This document shows, piece by piece, positions 9,343-18,218 of a stretch of DNA of 64,000 nt (its first letter is position 1; the number at the start of each line of letters is the position of its first letter). A program made the position numbers and the translations under genes. The DNA is from Pseudomonas fluorescens. Lineage in GTDB: Bacteria; Pseudomonadota; Gammaproteobacteria; Pseudomonadales; Pseudomonadaceae. The DNA lies in the NCBI RefSeq assembly GCF_902497745.1, contig NZ_CABVHJ010000003.1, forward strand, positions 219,319 through 283,318, given 5' to 3'. The notes beneath the pieces were generated by a model. That model had not been told where the DNA came from. It did no database searches and worked only from the letters and a program-made list of their open reading frames with translations.

Positions 9343-9846
9343 CTACTGCAGTACGAAATTAGTGAAAAGCAACTGTTCGATCACCACTTTGCCCAGCTCT
9401 TTCTGCGCCACTTCCTGGACGCTGGCTGTGGCCTTCTGGCGCAACATCTCTTGGCCGACCGGGGTCGCCAAGGTGGCGAAATCCTGACCGGAGAAGAGCA
9501 TCACCAGGTTGTTGCGGATCACCGGCATGTGCACTTTGAGCGCTTCCAGATCGGCCTGGTTACGCGCCAGCATGGTGATGCTCACCTGCATGTAGCGCTG
9601 ACGGCCGTTCTGGTTGTAGTTGGCAACGAAGGCTGGCGCCATCGGCTCGAAAATCGCTGGCTGCTTGCCGACGGGCGCTGCATCGGCGGCCTCGGCAGGC
9701 TTGCTCTGGGCACTGTGCATGAAGAACCAGGTCGCCCCCACGGATGCGCCAATGGCCAGCAGCAACGCCAGCACGATCACAATGATCAGCTTGAGTTTGC
9801 CTTTGGTTGCGGGGTCTTTCACTGCTGCTGTTTCGCTCTTCGCCAT
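9343..9846 (-). CDS. fliL: Flagellar basal body-associated protein FliL
   Basis: 167 residues with a short cytoplasmic tail, one membrane helix (about residues 18-41) and a periplasmic domain with the typical C-terminal KVVIEQLLFTNFVLQ. FliL associates with the stators and supports torque. It is the first gene of the fliLMNOPQR-flhB operon; a sigma-54-type promoter lies about 50 bases upstream. Confidence 0.95.
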   Translation of the reverse strand: MAKSETAAVKDPATKGKLKLIIVIVLALLLAIGASVGATWFFMHSAQSKPAEAADAAPVGKQPAIFEPMAPAFVANYNQNGRQRYMQVSITMLARNQADLEALKVHMPVIRNNLVMLFSGQDFATLATPVGQEMLRQKATASVQEVAQKELGKVVIEQLLFTNFVLQ

Positions 9847-9896
9847 GCCAATAATCCGTCACTATTCGGGTTTTCACAGTCGCACGGCAAGGCAAG

Positions 9897-9912
9897 AGCA
9901 AGTGTTATGCCA
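9897..9912 (-). promoter_or_regulatory. Sigma-54 promoter for fliL-flhB
   Basis: On the minus strand TGGCATA-ACAC-TTGCT matches the -24/-12 consensus TGGCACG-N4-TTGCW, with a perfect -12 box and two mismatches in the -24 box, 51 bases before fliL. It lies just downstream of the tandem repeat block. Confidence 0.65.
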
Positions 9913-9948
9913 GAAGTGTCGGTGGAAGCGGAGACAACACCAAAGTCA

Positions 9949-10556
9949 AAGGCACCCTCACCCCAGCCCTCTCCCGGAGGGAGAGGGGGCCGACCGAGTT
10001 GTTTTGTCGTCATACGTCGACCTGAAGTACCGAGTCGATTATGGATTCACAGCAGAATTATCAGATCGACGTACTTCGCAAGCATCCCCCAATCAGCCCC
10101 CTCTCCCTCTGGGCGGTCCGACGTTTCGGGAGGGCCAGGGTGAGGGGCTCTGTCGTGGAACGTCGACCAGAAAGGCCGGATCGATCATGGATTCACAGCA
10201 GAATTATCAGATCGACGTACTTCGCGAGCGTCCCCCGATAAGTCCCCTCTCCCTCTGGGCGGTCCGACGTTTCGGGAGGGCCAGGGTGAGGGCTCTGTCG
10301 TGGAACGTCGACCAGAAAGGCCGGATCGATTATGGATTCACAGCAGAATTATCAGGTCGGCGTACTTCGCAAGCATCCCCCAATCAGTCCCATCTCCCTC
10401 TGGGAGAGGGTGAGGGGCCCTGTCGTGATAAGTCGACCTGAAAGGCCAGATCGATTATGGATTCACAACAGAAGTATCCGGTCGGCGCACGTCCCGAGCA
10501 TCCCCCAATCAGTCCCCTCTCCCTCCGGGAGAGGGTTAGGGTGAGGGGCTTTTGAT
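9949..10556. repeat. Tandem array of 125-146-bp units with palindromic cores, between fliK and fliL
   Basis: Four ordered units begin at GGATTCACAGCAG-type sequence at 10041, 10187, 10332 and 10457 (spacing 146, 145, 125), preceded by a partial unit from 9949. Each contains a CCCTCTCCCTC..GGGAGAGGG..GTGAGGGG palindromic core, a known type of dispersed Pseudomonas repeat, plus a conserved flank with ATCAGATCGACGTACTTCGC and GTCGACCWGAAAGGCC. Short open frames inside have no coding character. This explains the 715-base gap between fliK and fliL. Confidence 0.85.
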
Positions 10557-10561
10557 TTTGA

Positions 10562-11923
10562 TCAGGCGTAATAGTCGACCGCACTGCTGCCGATGACGCT
10601 GGTGGTTAGCGCAGCGGCTTCAGCAATGGCGGCAGGCGCCAATTCTTCATCCGCCGAATCGAGGCGACCGCCGGCAGCGCTGGTGCGACCACTCTGGCCC
10701 TGCTGAGCCTGTTCCTGGCCTTGCTGCCCCTGCCAGCCACGGTTCTGGTCGGAGACATTGACGTCGACCTGGCCCATGCCCTGCTGGTTGAACATGTCGC
10801 GCAGGCGATGCATCTGACCATCCAGCGCTTCACGCACGCTCGGGTGCGCACTCATGAACGTCACTTGCGTCTGCTGATCCGGGACCATGTTGACGCGAAT
10901 GTCCAGGCGCCCCAGTTCGGCCGGTTGCAACTGAATGTCCGCCGCCTTGAGATTGGCGCTCGACAGATACATGACGCGGTTGACGATTTCTTCGGTCCAG
11001 CCGCTCTGATGCATGGCGATCGGCTGGTTCACCGGCACGGCATTCGCGGTCTTCGGCGTGGCGGCTTGAGTCAATGCCGCCAGACGGTTGGCGAAGTCAT
11101 CCACGCGGGTATCGCTGGTCGCTGTCTTGAGATCTTTGAGGCCGTCGTCGATCAAGCCGCTAAACGCTTTGTCGCCGCCCTGACTGGTGCTGTCCTTGTC
11201 GGCTTGCACGTCGAGCATGCTGGCCATGCCGGCGGCGAAGTTCTGCGCCGCAGTCAATTCGCCGTCAGCCTGAGCCTGAGCCGGCGAAGCCTTCGGTTGC
11301 GCCTGGCTGGCAGCGGAAATGTGCCCGCCCTGCTCCATCGCCATACGCACGGCCGGCATCGAGTCGAGTGGATCGGCCGAAGGGTCGAAATCGCTGTCGG
11401 TGGTCGGTGCCGGATCTTTGACCACTCCCGGCAAAACGGCGAGCGCAGGGGTTTCGGCCTCAGACTGGGCGGCGGCCGGGGCTTGCACCACTGGCGTGGT
11501 GACAGCCGGCTGCACAGCGATGGCCAATGCCGGATCAAGTGTCGGGTCAACCGGCGCCGCATCAACCACCGGCGTCTGGGCAGTGCTGGTGCTGTCGTCG
11601 CTGCTGGCGGATGTGTCATCGCTAGCTGCGGTTTTATCGGCAGGCAAGTCGTTGCCGCTATCGGCAACCGCCGGTTGCGCAGCGGCAGACGGATCCTTGC
11701 CGATATCCTTTTTGCCGCTGTTGTCAGCCACCTTGTCGCGTGACGCCTTGGGCGAATTATCGATGCTTGCGACTGGCTTGCCCGGTCCCTGATCGGCGAA
11801 CACTTTTGCGAAGCTTGAGGCTTTATCCCCGGTATCTACGGCCATGGCCGACGTTTTCGCTGAGGCGGCTTGCGCCTTGGCCTGAGCGGCGTTCTGAAGA
11901 AGGATGTTGGGGGTCGCAGGCAT
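10562..11923 (-). CDS. fliK: Flagellar hook-length control protein FliK
   Basis: 453 residues. The long N-terminal half (to about residue 300) is Ala/Pro/Asp/Gln-rich and low in complexity, as expected for the ruler. The C-terminal domain contains QLQPAELGRLDIRVNM and VREALDGQMHRLRDMF, the conserved FliK core that meets FlhB. A Gln-rich tail follows. The start at 11923 is chosen because GGAGA precedes it; an in-frame extension upstream would overlap the promoter. It lies downstream of hptB with its own sigma-54 promoter and upstream of fliL. Confidence 0.93.
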   Translation of the reverse strand: MPATPNILLQNAAQAKAQAASAKTSAMAVDTGDKASSFAKVFADQGPGKPVASIDNSPKASRDKVADNSGKKDIGKDPSAAAQPAVADSGNDLPADKTAASDDTSASSDDSTSTAQTPVVDAAPVDPTLDPALAIAVQPAVTTPVVQAPAAAQSEAETPALAVLPGVVKDPAPTTDSDFDPSADPLDSMPAVRMAMEQGGHISAASQAQPKASPAQAQADGELTAAQNFAAGMASMLDVQADKDSTSQGGDKAFSGLIDDGLKDLKTATSDTRVDDFANRLAALTQAATPKTANAVPVNQPIAMHQSGWTEEIVNRVMYLSSANLKAADIQLQPAELGRLDIRVNMVPDQQTQVTFMSAHPSVREALDGQMHRLRDMFNQQGMGQVDVNVSDQNRGWQGQQGQEQAQQGQSGRTSAAGGRLDSADEELAPAAIAEAAALTTSVIGSSAVDYYA

Positions 11924-11972
11924 GAAACGGTCTCCGCTGCACTGGGATCGTAGGTACAGTTGCGGAGATAGC

Positions 11973-11988
11973 TGCAAGTGCCGGGCCA
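11973..11988 (-). promoter_or_regulatory. Sigma-54 promoter for fliK
   Basis: Minus strand TGGCCCG-GCAC-TTGCA, a single mismatch to TGGCACG-N4-TTGCW, lies 50 bases before the fliK ATG and inside the hptB-fliK gap. Confidence 0.75.
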
Positions 11989-12027
11989 GTTTTGTCCGAC
12001 GCTTGAGAAAAGCGCCGGACGGCGGGA

Positions 12028-12375
12028 TCAGTGAGTCAACGCGTGCTGTCGCTCGTCTTCGTAAACAGGGCGGACATCTGCGAACTCGCCACTGATGTCA
12101 GCCACCAGCCTGGCGATTTCCGAGGGGCTTTTATCTTTGGCGTCCGATTCCAGCTCCTGGCAGAGCGCCGCCAAGCGGACAGCTCCCATGTTGCTGGCGC
12201 TGCCCTTGAAGCTATGGGCCACTTCCGACAACACCTTGGCATCCGCTGTCTCTTGCAGCACAACCAAGCGACTTTCGGAATCCGCCAGAAAGGTATCCAG
12301 AAGCTCCGGATAACCCTCCTCCATGACTTCGCGCAGTACGCTCAGCGCCTCGCGATCGATATGTGTGTCAGTCAC
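12028..12375 (-). CDS. hptB: Histidine phosphotransfer protein HptB
   Basis: 115 residues forming one Hpt four-helix domain. The phosphorylated histidine is His54 in EVAHSFKGSASNMGA. In Pseudomonas aeruginosa HptB relays phosphate from several hybrid kinases to HsbR and so sets the HsbA partner switch, affecting swarming, biofilm and c-di-GMP. The gene follows hsbR by about 30 bases, the order known from pseudomonads. Confidence 0.92.
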   Translation of the reverse strand: MTDTHIDREALSVLREVMEEGYPELLDTFLADSESRLVVLQETADAKVLSEVAHSFKGSASNMGAVRLAALCQELESDAKDKSPSEIARLVADISGEFADVRPVYEDERQHALTH

Positions 12376-12406
12376 TTGTTCACTCCTTGATCAAGAATTG
12401 CGCGGA

Positions 12407-14110
12407 TTATGCCTCAACCTCCCAGGAAAACTCCACGCGAGCACTACGACCTTCGTCCGACCAACTGGCATTACGCCCTAAATGCCGGACCAGACTGACG
12501 CCGCGTCCCGACAAACGGACACCGTCCAGCGGCCGCTCCATGACTCGTGCCACATCAAAACCCTTGCCGCTGTCTTCAACACGAATGATCAGTCGGCCGC
12601 CCTCGCCGTGTGGCTGCACCTGCAAATGCACGCGCACGAAACCATCCTGCAACGCGTCCAGCCGGTCATTGCGCTGCTGATAGTAGCGAGCGAAACCCGC
12701 CGCATCGCGCTTGAGACTGGAATCCAAGCCAAGCACGCCATGCTCCAGCGCATTGGAATACAACTCGGCCAGCACGCTGTACAAAGCACCACTCTGCGCC
12801 CGCAACCCATGCACCTCAAGCAGCAACTGCAGCAGGTATGGCAACGGATTGAAACGTTTTAGCGTCGCGCCACGGAATTCGAAACTCACCGACCAGTCGA
12901 GCGGGCACGACTGGCCGCTGTCGGAATACACCGGCGCCGACGTCTTGACCTGCGCAGGTTCCAGCAGGCTGACCTCGACCATGCTGACATCGTCGCGCGC
13001 CTCACCGCGAAAATCCTGCAGCGCCTGCTCGATATCCTCGAACAAGCGATCCGGCTCGCGATTGGCGGCGAACACCTGCTGCAAACGCTCGACACCGAAC
13101 AGTTGATCACTGGCATCACTTGTGTCGATCACCCCGTCGGACAACAGGAATACCCGATCACCGGCAGCCATCGGATGCACTTCCGTACGGTCGTCGAACG
13201 CCTGCGCACTCAGCACACCCAGTGGCAAGTGCCGCGCTGCCAGCGGTACACGCTCACCGCTGGCGATCCGATGCAGATAACCGTCAGGCATGCCGCCGTT
13301 CCACACCTCGACGGAACGCCGCTGAAAACTCAGGCACAGCAGCGTGGCGCAGCAGAACATGTCCACCGGCAGGATGCGTTTGAGCTTGGCGTTCATCTCG
13401 CGCAGGGTTTCCGCCAGGCCGTAACCCTTGGCGGTCATGCCGTAGAACACCTCGGCCAAAGGCATCGCCCCGACCGCTGCCGGCAGGCCATGACCGGTGA
13501 AATCGCCCAGCAGCACATGCATGTCGCCCGCCGGCGTGTAGGCCGCCAGCAGCAGATCACCATTGAACAAAGCATAGGGCGATTGCAGATAACGGATATT
13601 CGCCGCGCTCAGACAACCGGAGTGCGCAACCTTGTCGAACACCGCTTTGGCCACGCGCTGTTCGTTGAGCAGATAATCATGGTGTTTGGCGATCAGGTCG
13701 CGCTGTTGCAGCACGGTCGCCTGCAAACGGCGCAAGCGATCCATCGCCTTGATTTTGGCGGCGAGGATCACCTGGTTGTAAGGCTTCGCCAGAAAGTCGT
13801 CGCCGCCAGCCTCCAGACAACGGGCCAGCGCTTCGCTTTCGGTCAGCGAGGTGAGGAAGATGATCGGCACCAGGGTTTCGCCCGCCAGCGCCTTGATCTG
13901 CCGCGCAGCCTCGAAGCCGTCCATCACCGGCATCATCGCGTCCATCAGCACCAGATCGGGTTGCTGTCGGCGAAACAGATCAAGCGCTTCGGCACCGTTG
14001 GCGGCCGTCAGGACTTCGTGACCCTGACGACGGACGATGGTCGACAGCAATAAGCGATCGGCGGCGCTGTCTTCGGCGATCAGGATCGTCAGCGGCTCTT
14101 GCACCTGCAT
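12407..14110 (-). CDS. hsbR: Response regulator / phosphatase / anti-sigma kinase HsbR
   Basis: 567 residues in three parts: a receiver domain (phospho-acceptor Asp57 in PDLVLMDAMMPVMDG), a SpoIIE/PP2C-type phosphatase (about 150-385, with LLGDFTGHGLPAAVGAMP and VFLLSDGVIDT), and a C-terminal RsbW-like HATPase domain (from about 415, LYSNALEHGVLG). It controls phosphorylation of the neighbouring anti-sigma antagonist HsbA. A TTG at 14119 overlapping the hsbA stop could also start it; the ATG at 14110 is preferred because homology begins just after it. Confidence 0.92.
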   Translation of the reverse strand: MQVQEPLTILIAEDSAADRLLLSTIVRRQGHEVLTAANGAEALDLFRRQQPDLVLMDAMMPVMDGFEAARQIKALAGETLVPIIFLTSLTESEALARCLEAGGDDFLAKPYNQVILAAKIKAMDRLRRLQATVLQQRDLIAKHHDYLLNEQRVAKAVFDKVAHSGCLSAANIRYLQSPYALFNGDLLLAAYTPAGDMHVLLGDFTGHGLPAAVGAMPLAEVFYGMTAKGYGLAETLREMNAKLKRILPVDMFCCATLLCLSFQRRSVEVWNGGMPDGYLHRIASGERVPLAARHLPLGVLSAQAFDDRTEVHPMAAGDRVFLLSDGVIDTSDASDQLFGVERLQQVFAANREPDRLFEDIEQALQDFRGEARDDVSMVEVSLLEPAQVKTSAPVYSDSGQSCPLDWSVSFEFRGATLKRFNPLPYLLQLLLEVHGLRAQSGALYSVLAELYSNALEHGVLGLDSSLKRDAAGFARYYQQRNDRLDALQDGFVRVHLQVQPHGEGGRLIIRVEDSGKGFDVARVMERPLDGVRLSGRGVSLVRHLGRNASWSDEGRSARVEFSWEVEA

Positions 14111-14115
14111 GGCCG

Positions 14116-14421
14116 TCAAGTGATGTCGAAGAGTTTGTCGAAATTGGAGATGGCGAGGATCTTTTTCACGTCAGAGCTGCTGTTGACGACTCGCACGTCC
14201 GAGTTATCGCCGCCGGCGTGATCGCGCAGCAGGAGCAGCATGCCCAGTGCCGAGCTGTCGAGGTAGGTGGCTTCTTTCAGATCCACCACAATGGACTCAG
14301 GCTTCTTGTCGAGCCGCTCATAAGACTCACGAAATTCCTGATGGCGCCCGAAATCGAACCGCCCCTTGACCGAAATCGTCAGTTTTTGACCATCCGGAGA
14401 TACTTCTGTAACGACTGACAT
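14116..14421 (-). CDS. hsbA: Anti-anti-sigma factor HsbA (STAS domain)
   Basis: 101 residues, a single STAS domain. The phosphorylation-site serine is Ser56 in the motif ATYLDSSALGMLLL. In the HptB pathway the unphosphorylated form binds FlgM and frees FliA, while the phosphorylated form acts on the diguanylate cyclase HsbD. The ATG has GGAAG upstream. It is coupled to hsbR by overlapping codons. Confidence 0.93.
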   Translation of the reverse strand: MSVVTEVSPDGQKLTISVKGRFDFGRHQEFRESYERLDKKPESIVVDLKEATYLDSSALGMLLLLRDHAGGDNSDVRVVNSSSDVKKILAISNFDKLFDIT

Positions 14422-14497
14422 TGACTGGCTTCCTTGTCATTGACGAACCTGTACAAGGTTTAGCACTTGCACAGGGTTGCAGCAAGGTTAGAAGCCA

Positions 14498-14575
14498 GAT
14501 CAAAAGATCGCAGCCTTCGGCAGCTCCTACACTGATCCCCCTGTAGGAGCTGCCGAAGGCTGCGATCTTTTGATC
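14498..14575. repeat. Perfect 33-bp inverted repeat between fliJ and hsbA
   Basis: Arms 14498-14530 and 14543-14575 are exact inverse complements (core GATCGCAGCCTTCGGCAGCTCC) around a 12-base spacer. It resembles another common Pseudomonas extragenic palindrome. It lies six bases after the fliJ stop, so the transcript would form a very strong hairpin between fliJ and hsbA. Confidence 0.85.
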
Positions 14576-14580
14576 TTGTT

Positions 14581-15033
14581 TTAAAACGGATTCTGCCGCG
14601 GTAACCGCTGCGACAACTCGTCGAGCAACTTCTGCTCGCGCTTGTCTTCGAGGCGTTGCGCCTCTTCGCGATAACGCTGCACCAGTTTGCGCAGCCCTTC
14701 GACCTTGGCGAACGCCTGTTGCCATTCCTCCCGGGCCTTTTCGAGCTTGTTCTGGTGCCAGACCAGGCTCTGGCGCTGCTGATCAACCGCCGTGTCGAGT
14801 TGCGCCAGAAAGCCCTGAAAGCCCAGCAGCCATTGGCCGGTCACGCCAGTGGCGCCGCGCACGATCCATTGCTCGGAGTAGTCCAGACGAAAGGCATTGA
14901 GGTCGGCGAGTTTGCTTTCGGCGACCTTCACCTGCCCCTGAAAATAGCCCAGGCGTTGCACGGCGGTTTTCTCGGCCTGTTCGGCCATGTCCACCACCGG
15001 CGCCAGACGCGCGGCTCGACTGACAGTGGCCAT
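14581..15033 (-). CDS. fliJ: Flagellar export chaperone FliJ
   Basis: 150 residues, almost entirely coiled-coil helix rich in Gln, Glu, Arg and Lys, as in FliJ. It fits the centre of the FliI ring, helps couple ATP hydrolysis to export and escorts chaperones. It lies six bases after fliI. The C-terminal end is strongly basic/acidic (REEAQRLEDKREQKLLDEL). Confidence 0.94.
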   Translation of the reverse strand: MATVSRAARLAPVVDMAEQAEKTAVQRLGYFQGQVKVAESKLADLNAFRLDYSEQWIVRGATGVTGQWLLGFQGFLAQLDTAVDQQRQSLVWHQNKLEKAREEWQQAFAKVEGLRKLVQRYREEAQRLEDKREQKLLDELSQRLPRQNPF

Positions 15034-15039
15034 GACCGG

Positions 15040-16398
15040 TTAGCCGCCCGCCGCTGGGGCAAACAGGGTTTCGAGGTAAGCCTGGCTTTCACCCATGTTG
15101 ATTTTGTCGTTGAGGCCCTGACGCTGGTAGCGGACCAACTGCGGTTGCAGGGAGATCGCCAGATCGGTCTCGCGGTCGCCACCGGCAACGTAGGCGCCGA
15201 CGCTGATCAGATCGCGGCTCTGCTGATAACGCGACCACAACTGCTTGAAGTATTGTGCGCGCTGCATGTGGTCTGGCGAGACCACCGCCGGCATCACCCG
15301 GCTGATCGACGCTTCGATGTCGATGGCCGGATAGTGCCCTTCCTCGGCCAGACGCCGGGACAGCACGATGTGACCGTCGAGTACGCCTCGGGCCGAGTCG
15401 GCAATCGGGTCCTGCTGGTCATCGCCTTCGGACAGCACGGTGTAGAACGCGGTAATCGAACCGCCGCCCTTCTCTGCGTTACCGGCACGCTCAACCAGTT
15501 TCGGCAATTTGGCGAATACCGACGGCGGATAACCCTTGGTCGCCGGCGGCTCGCCGATGGCCAGGGCGATTTCCCGCTGCGCCTGAGCGAAACGAGTCAG
15601 CGAATCCATCAGCAACAGGACGTTCTTGCCCTTGTCGCGGAAATACTCGGCGATGCGCGTGCAGTACATCGCGGCGCGCAGACGCATCAGCGGCGCATCG
15701 TCCGCCGGAGATGCGACGACAACGGAACGTTTGAGGCCTTCTTCACCGAGGCTGTGCTCGATGAATTCCTTAACTTCTCGACCCCGCTCACCGATCAGAC
15801 CGACGACGATAATGTCGGCCTCGGTGAAGCGCGTCATCATGCCCAGCAACACCGATTTACCGACACCGGTACCGGCGAACAGACCCAGACGCTGGCCACG
15901 ACCGACCGTCAGCAAACCGTTGATGCAACGGATGCCGACGTCGAGCGGCACGCTGATCGGGTCACGGTTGAGCGGGTTGATCGTCGGGCCGTCCATCGGC
16001 ACCCAGTCTTCGGCTTTCATGCCGCCCTTGCCGTCCAGCGCACGACCGGCGCCGTCAAGCACGCGACCGAGCATGCTCATGCCCATCGGCAAACGCCCGG
16101 TATCAGCCAGCGGCACCACGCGGGCGCCCGGGGCAATACCGGCGACGCTGCCGACCGGCATCAGAAAGACTTTGCTGCCGGAAAAGCCCATGACCTCCGC
16201 TTCCACTTGGGACGGGTGATAGCTGTCGTCGTTGATCACCAGGCAGCGCGTGCCCATGGCCGCGCGCAGGCCTTCGGCTTCGAGGGTGAGGCCGACCATG
16301 CGCAGCAGGCGACCTTCAAGAATCGGCGCGCCGGCAATCTCGGTGGCCTCAGCGTAAGTGCTCAGGCGCTTGGCGAAACTGGTGCGTTCAAGGCGCAT
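15040..16398 (-). CDS. fliI: Flagellum-specific export ATPase FliI
   Basis: 452 residues, the usual size, with an F1-beta-like core. Walker A is AGTGVGKS (175-182), Walker B lies in [20 protein letters not shown], and the [11 protein letters not shown] and RVMPAVV signatures are present. It forms the hexameric ATPase at the cytoplasmic entrance of the export gate and is regulated by FliH. Its start overlaps the end of fliH by 11 bases. Confidence 0.97.
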   Translation of the reverse strand: MRLERTSFAKRLSTYAEATEIAGAPILEGRLLRMVGLTLEAEGLRAAMGTRCLVINDDSYHPSQVEAEVMGFSGSKVFLMPVGSVAGIAPGARVVPLADTGRLPMGMSMLGRVLDGAGRALDGKGGMKAEDWVPMDGPTINPLNRDPISVPLDVGIRCINGLLTVGRGQRLGLFAGTGVGKSVLLGMMTRFTEADIIVVGLIGERGREVKEFIEHSLGEEGLKRSVVVASPADDAPLMRLRAAMYCTRIAEYFRDKGKNVLLLMDSLTRFAQAQREIALAIGEPPATKGYPPSVFAKLPKLVERAGNAEKGGGSITAFYTVLSEGDDQQDPIADSARGVLDGHIVLSRRLAEEGHYPAIDIEASISRVMPAVVSPDHMQRAQYFKQLWSRYQQSRDLISVGAYVAGGDRETDLAISLQPQLVRYQRQGLNDKINMGESQAYLETLFAPAAGG

Positions 16399-17194
16399 CG
16401 GGTTCGTCCGCGAGCGGCTCTTCAGGCGCGGCCGCCGGTTTTACGTCTTCTGGAATGTCCAGGCTCAGATCCGCTTCAGCCGGGTGCAAAGCCTGTTCGT
16501 GCAACTGATCGAACAGCTTGTCCATGACCTGACCAACACGGGTTTCGATGCTTGCATCGATGCGGCTGTGCTCGGTTTCAACCCGGCAGCCGCCCGGCAA
16601 CAGTGATTCGTCTTCGACGATGCGCCAGGTTTCCTCATGACGCTCGCGCAGGGCCTTGGCCTGTTCGAAGTCCTGCGGATTGACGTACAGGCGCACGTTT
16701 TCCACACCCAGCGGCAACAGCTTGAGCGCATCGCGCATGACGTGTTCGATCTGACTGGAATCGATGGCCAGCTCGCGCTTGATCACCTGTTTGGTGATGT
16801 GTTGCACGAGGTCGACCAGCGACTTTTCGATCTGCGTGTCTTGTTCGGCGATGGGCTCGAACAGGTTCGCCATCAGTTGCTCAAGGCTGGCAAGTTTTGC
16901 CGCCAGTGCCACTTCAGCTTCCTGACGGACCTTGAGCGTGGCGCTGTGAAAACCTTCCTTTTCGCCGATGCCGAAACCCTCGTTGTAAGCCTCCTGACGA
17001 ATGCTTTCGAGCTCTTCCAGGGTCAGTGGCTGGACTTCTTCCAGCGGCACTTCTTCCATTTCCGGCGGTTCGGGCTCCGGCTCGGGCTCGGGTTCCGGTT
17101 TCGGCGGGTCGAAGCTGGGCATGGCCCAGGATTCGAAACCACGGACATCGCGGGCACGGATCAGATCCGTCACATCGTCGTCGTGCTTGTCCAT
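16388..17194 (-). CDS. fliH: Flagellar assembly protein FliH
   Basis: 268 residues. A Pro/Glu-rich segment with alternating P and E residues (about 28-46) is unusual in composition but typical of Pseudomonas FliH. A long helical region and a C-terminal V-ATPase-E-like domain follow ([20 protein letters not shown]). It binds FliI and FliN and acts as stator of the export ATPase. It lies four bases after fliG. Confidence 0.94.
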   Translation of the reverse strand: MDKHDDDVTDLIRARDVRGFESWAMPSFDPPKPEPEPEPEPEPPEMEEVPLEEVQPLTLEELESIRQEAYNEGFGIGEKEGFHSATLKVRQEAEVALAAKLASLEQLMANLFEPIAEQDTQIEKSLVDLVQHITKQVIKRELAIDSSQIEHVMRDALKLLPLGVENVRLYVNPQDFEQAKALRERHEETWRIVEDESLLPGGCRVETEHSRIDASIETRVGQVMDKLFDQLHEQALHPAEADLSLDIPEDVKPAAAPEEPLADEPDAP

Positions 17195-17198
17195 GGGC

Positions 17199-18218
17199 TT
17201 AGATCATTTCCTCGCCACCCTTGCCACCGAGTACGATTTCGCCGGCTTCGGCCATACGACGGGCAATGGTGAGGATTTCTTTCTGTGCGGTTTCGACGTC
17301 GCTGACGCGCACCGGGCCTTTGGCCTCGAGATCGTCGCGCAACAGTTCGGCAGCACGTTTGGACATGTTCTTGAAAATCTTTTCCTTGACGCCTTCGTCC
17401 GAACCCTTGAGGGCCAGCACCAGCACGTCGGAAGACACTTCGCGCAGCAACGCCTGGATGCCACGGTCGTCGACATCGGCGAGGTTGTTGAACACGAACA
17501 TGAGGTCTTCGATCTGACCGGACAGGTCTTCGTCGACTTCGCGGATCGAGTCCATGAGCTGGCCTTCGATCGAGCTGTCGAGGAAGTTCATGATGTCCGC
17601 CGCACGCTTGATGCCACCCAGGGTGGTGCGCGAGGCATTCGAGTTGCCGGAGAACTGCTTCTCGAGAATCTGGTTGAGCTCTTTCAGTGCCGCTGGCTGC
17701 ACGGTGTTCAACGACGAGACGCGCAGGATGATGTCCAGACGCACCTTGTGGTCGAAGTTGCCGAGCACTTCACCGGCCTGATCCGGGTCGAGGTACGCGA
17801 CCACGATTGCCTGGATCTGCGGGTGTTCGTAACGGATCACGTCGGCAACGGCGCGCGGTTCCATCCATTTCAGGCTGTCGAGGCCACTGGTGTTGCCACC
17901 GAGCAGGATGCGGTCGATCAGGCCGTTGGCCTTGTCTTCACCCAGGGCCTGGGTGAGCATTTTGCGCACGTAGTCGTCGGAACCGACGCCGAGGCTGGTC
18001 TGGTCGCCGACGATGTCGACGAATTCGCTCATGACCTGCTCGACCTGCTCGCGATGGACGTTGCCCATCTGCGCCATGGCCACGCCGACGCGCTGCACCT
18101 CTTTCGGGCCCATGTGGCGCAGCACTTGCGCGGCATCAGTCGAACCCAGGGACAGCAGCAGAATCGCGGCTTTGTCGACCTTGGTCAGTTTGACGGTTGC
18201 GGCTCGGTTATCACTCAT
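17199..18218 (-). CDS. fliG: Flagellar motor switch protein FliG
   Basis: 339 residues with the three FliG armadillo-like domains, from KVDKAAILLLSLGSTDAAQVL through the EHPQ-type motif (YEHPQIQAIVVAYLDPD) to the charged torque helix (MSKRAAELLRDDLEAKGPV). It transmits torque from the stators and binds FliF and FliM. Its start overlaps the end of fliF by eight bases. Confidence 0.97.
   Translation of the reverse strand: MSDNRAATVKLTKVDKAAILLLSLGSTDAAQVLRHMGPKEVQRVGVAMAQMGNVHREQVEQVMSEFVDIVGDQTSLGVGSDDYVRKMLTQALGEDKANGLIDRILLGGNTSGLDSLKWMEPRAVADVIRYEHPQIQAIVVAYLDPDQAGEVLGNFDHKVRLDIILRVSSLNTVQPAALKELNQILEKQFSGNSNASRTTLGGIKRAADIMNFLDSSIEGQLMDSIREVDEDLSGQIEDLMFVFNNLADVDDRGIQALLREVSSDVLVLALKGSDEGVKEKIFKNMSKRAAELLRDDLEAKGPVRVSDVETAQKEILTIARRMAEAGEIVLGGKGGEEMI

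Noticed and set aside
9620..10544. Small plus-strand proteins in the fliK-fliL gap beginning MDSQQNYQ
   Set aside because: They merely translate the repeat unit; reading breaks at palindromes and there are no ribosome binding sites.
9949..10556. CRISPR array
   Set aside because: Units are 125-146 bases, nearly continuous and mutually similar, with no short repeat and unique spacer pattern; palindromic cores mark them as extragenic repeats.
11924..11977. Extended N-terminus of fliK
   Set aside because: The extension runs over the sigma-54 -24/-12 element and lacks a ribosome binding site.
14422..14497. Sigma-54 promoter before hsbA
   Set aside because: A GG and a GC pair exist near TTGCTG, but spacing is one base too long.
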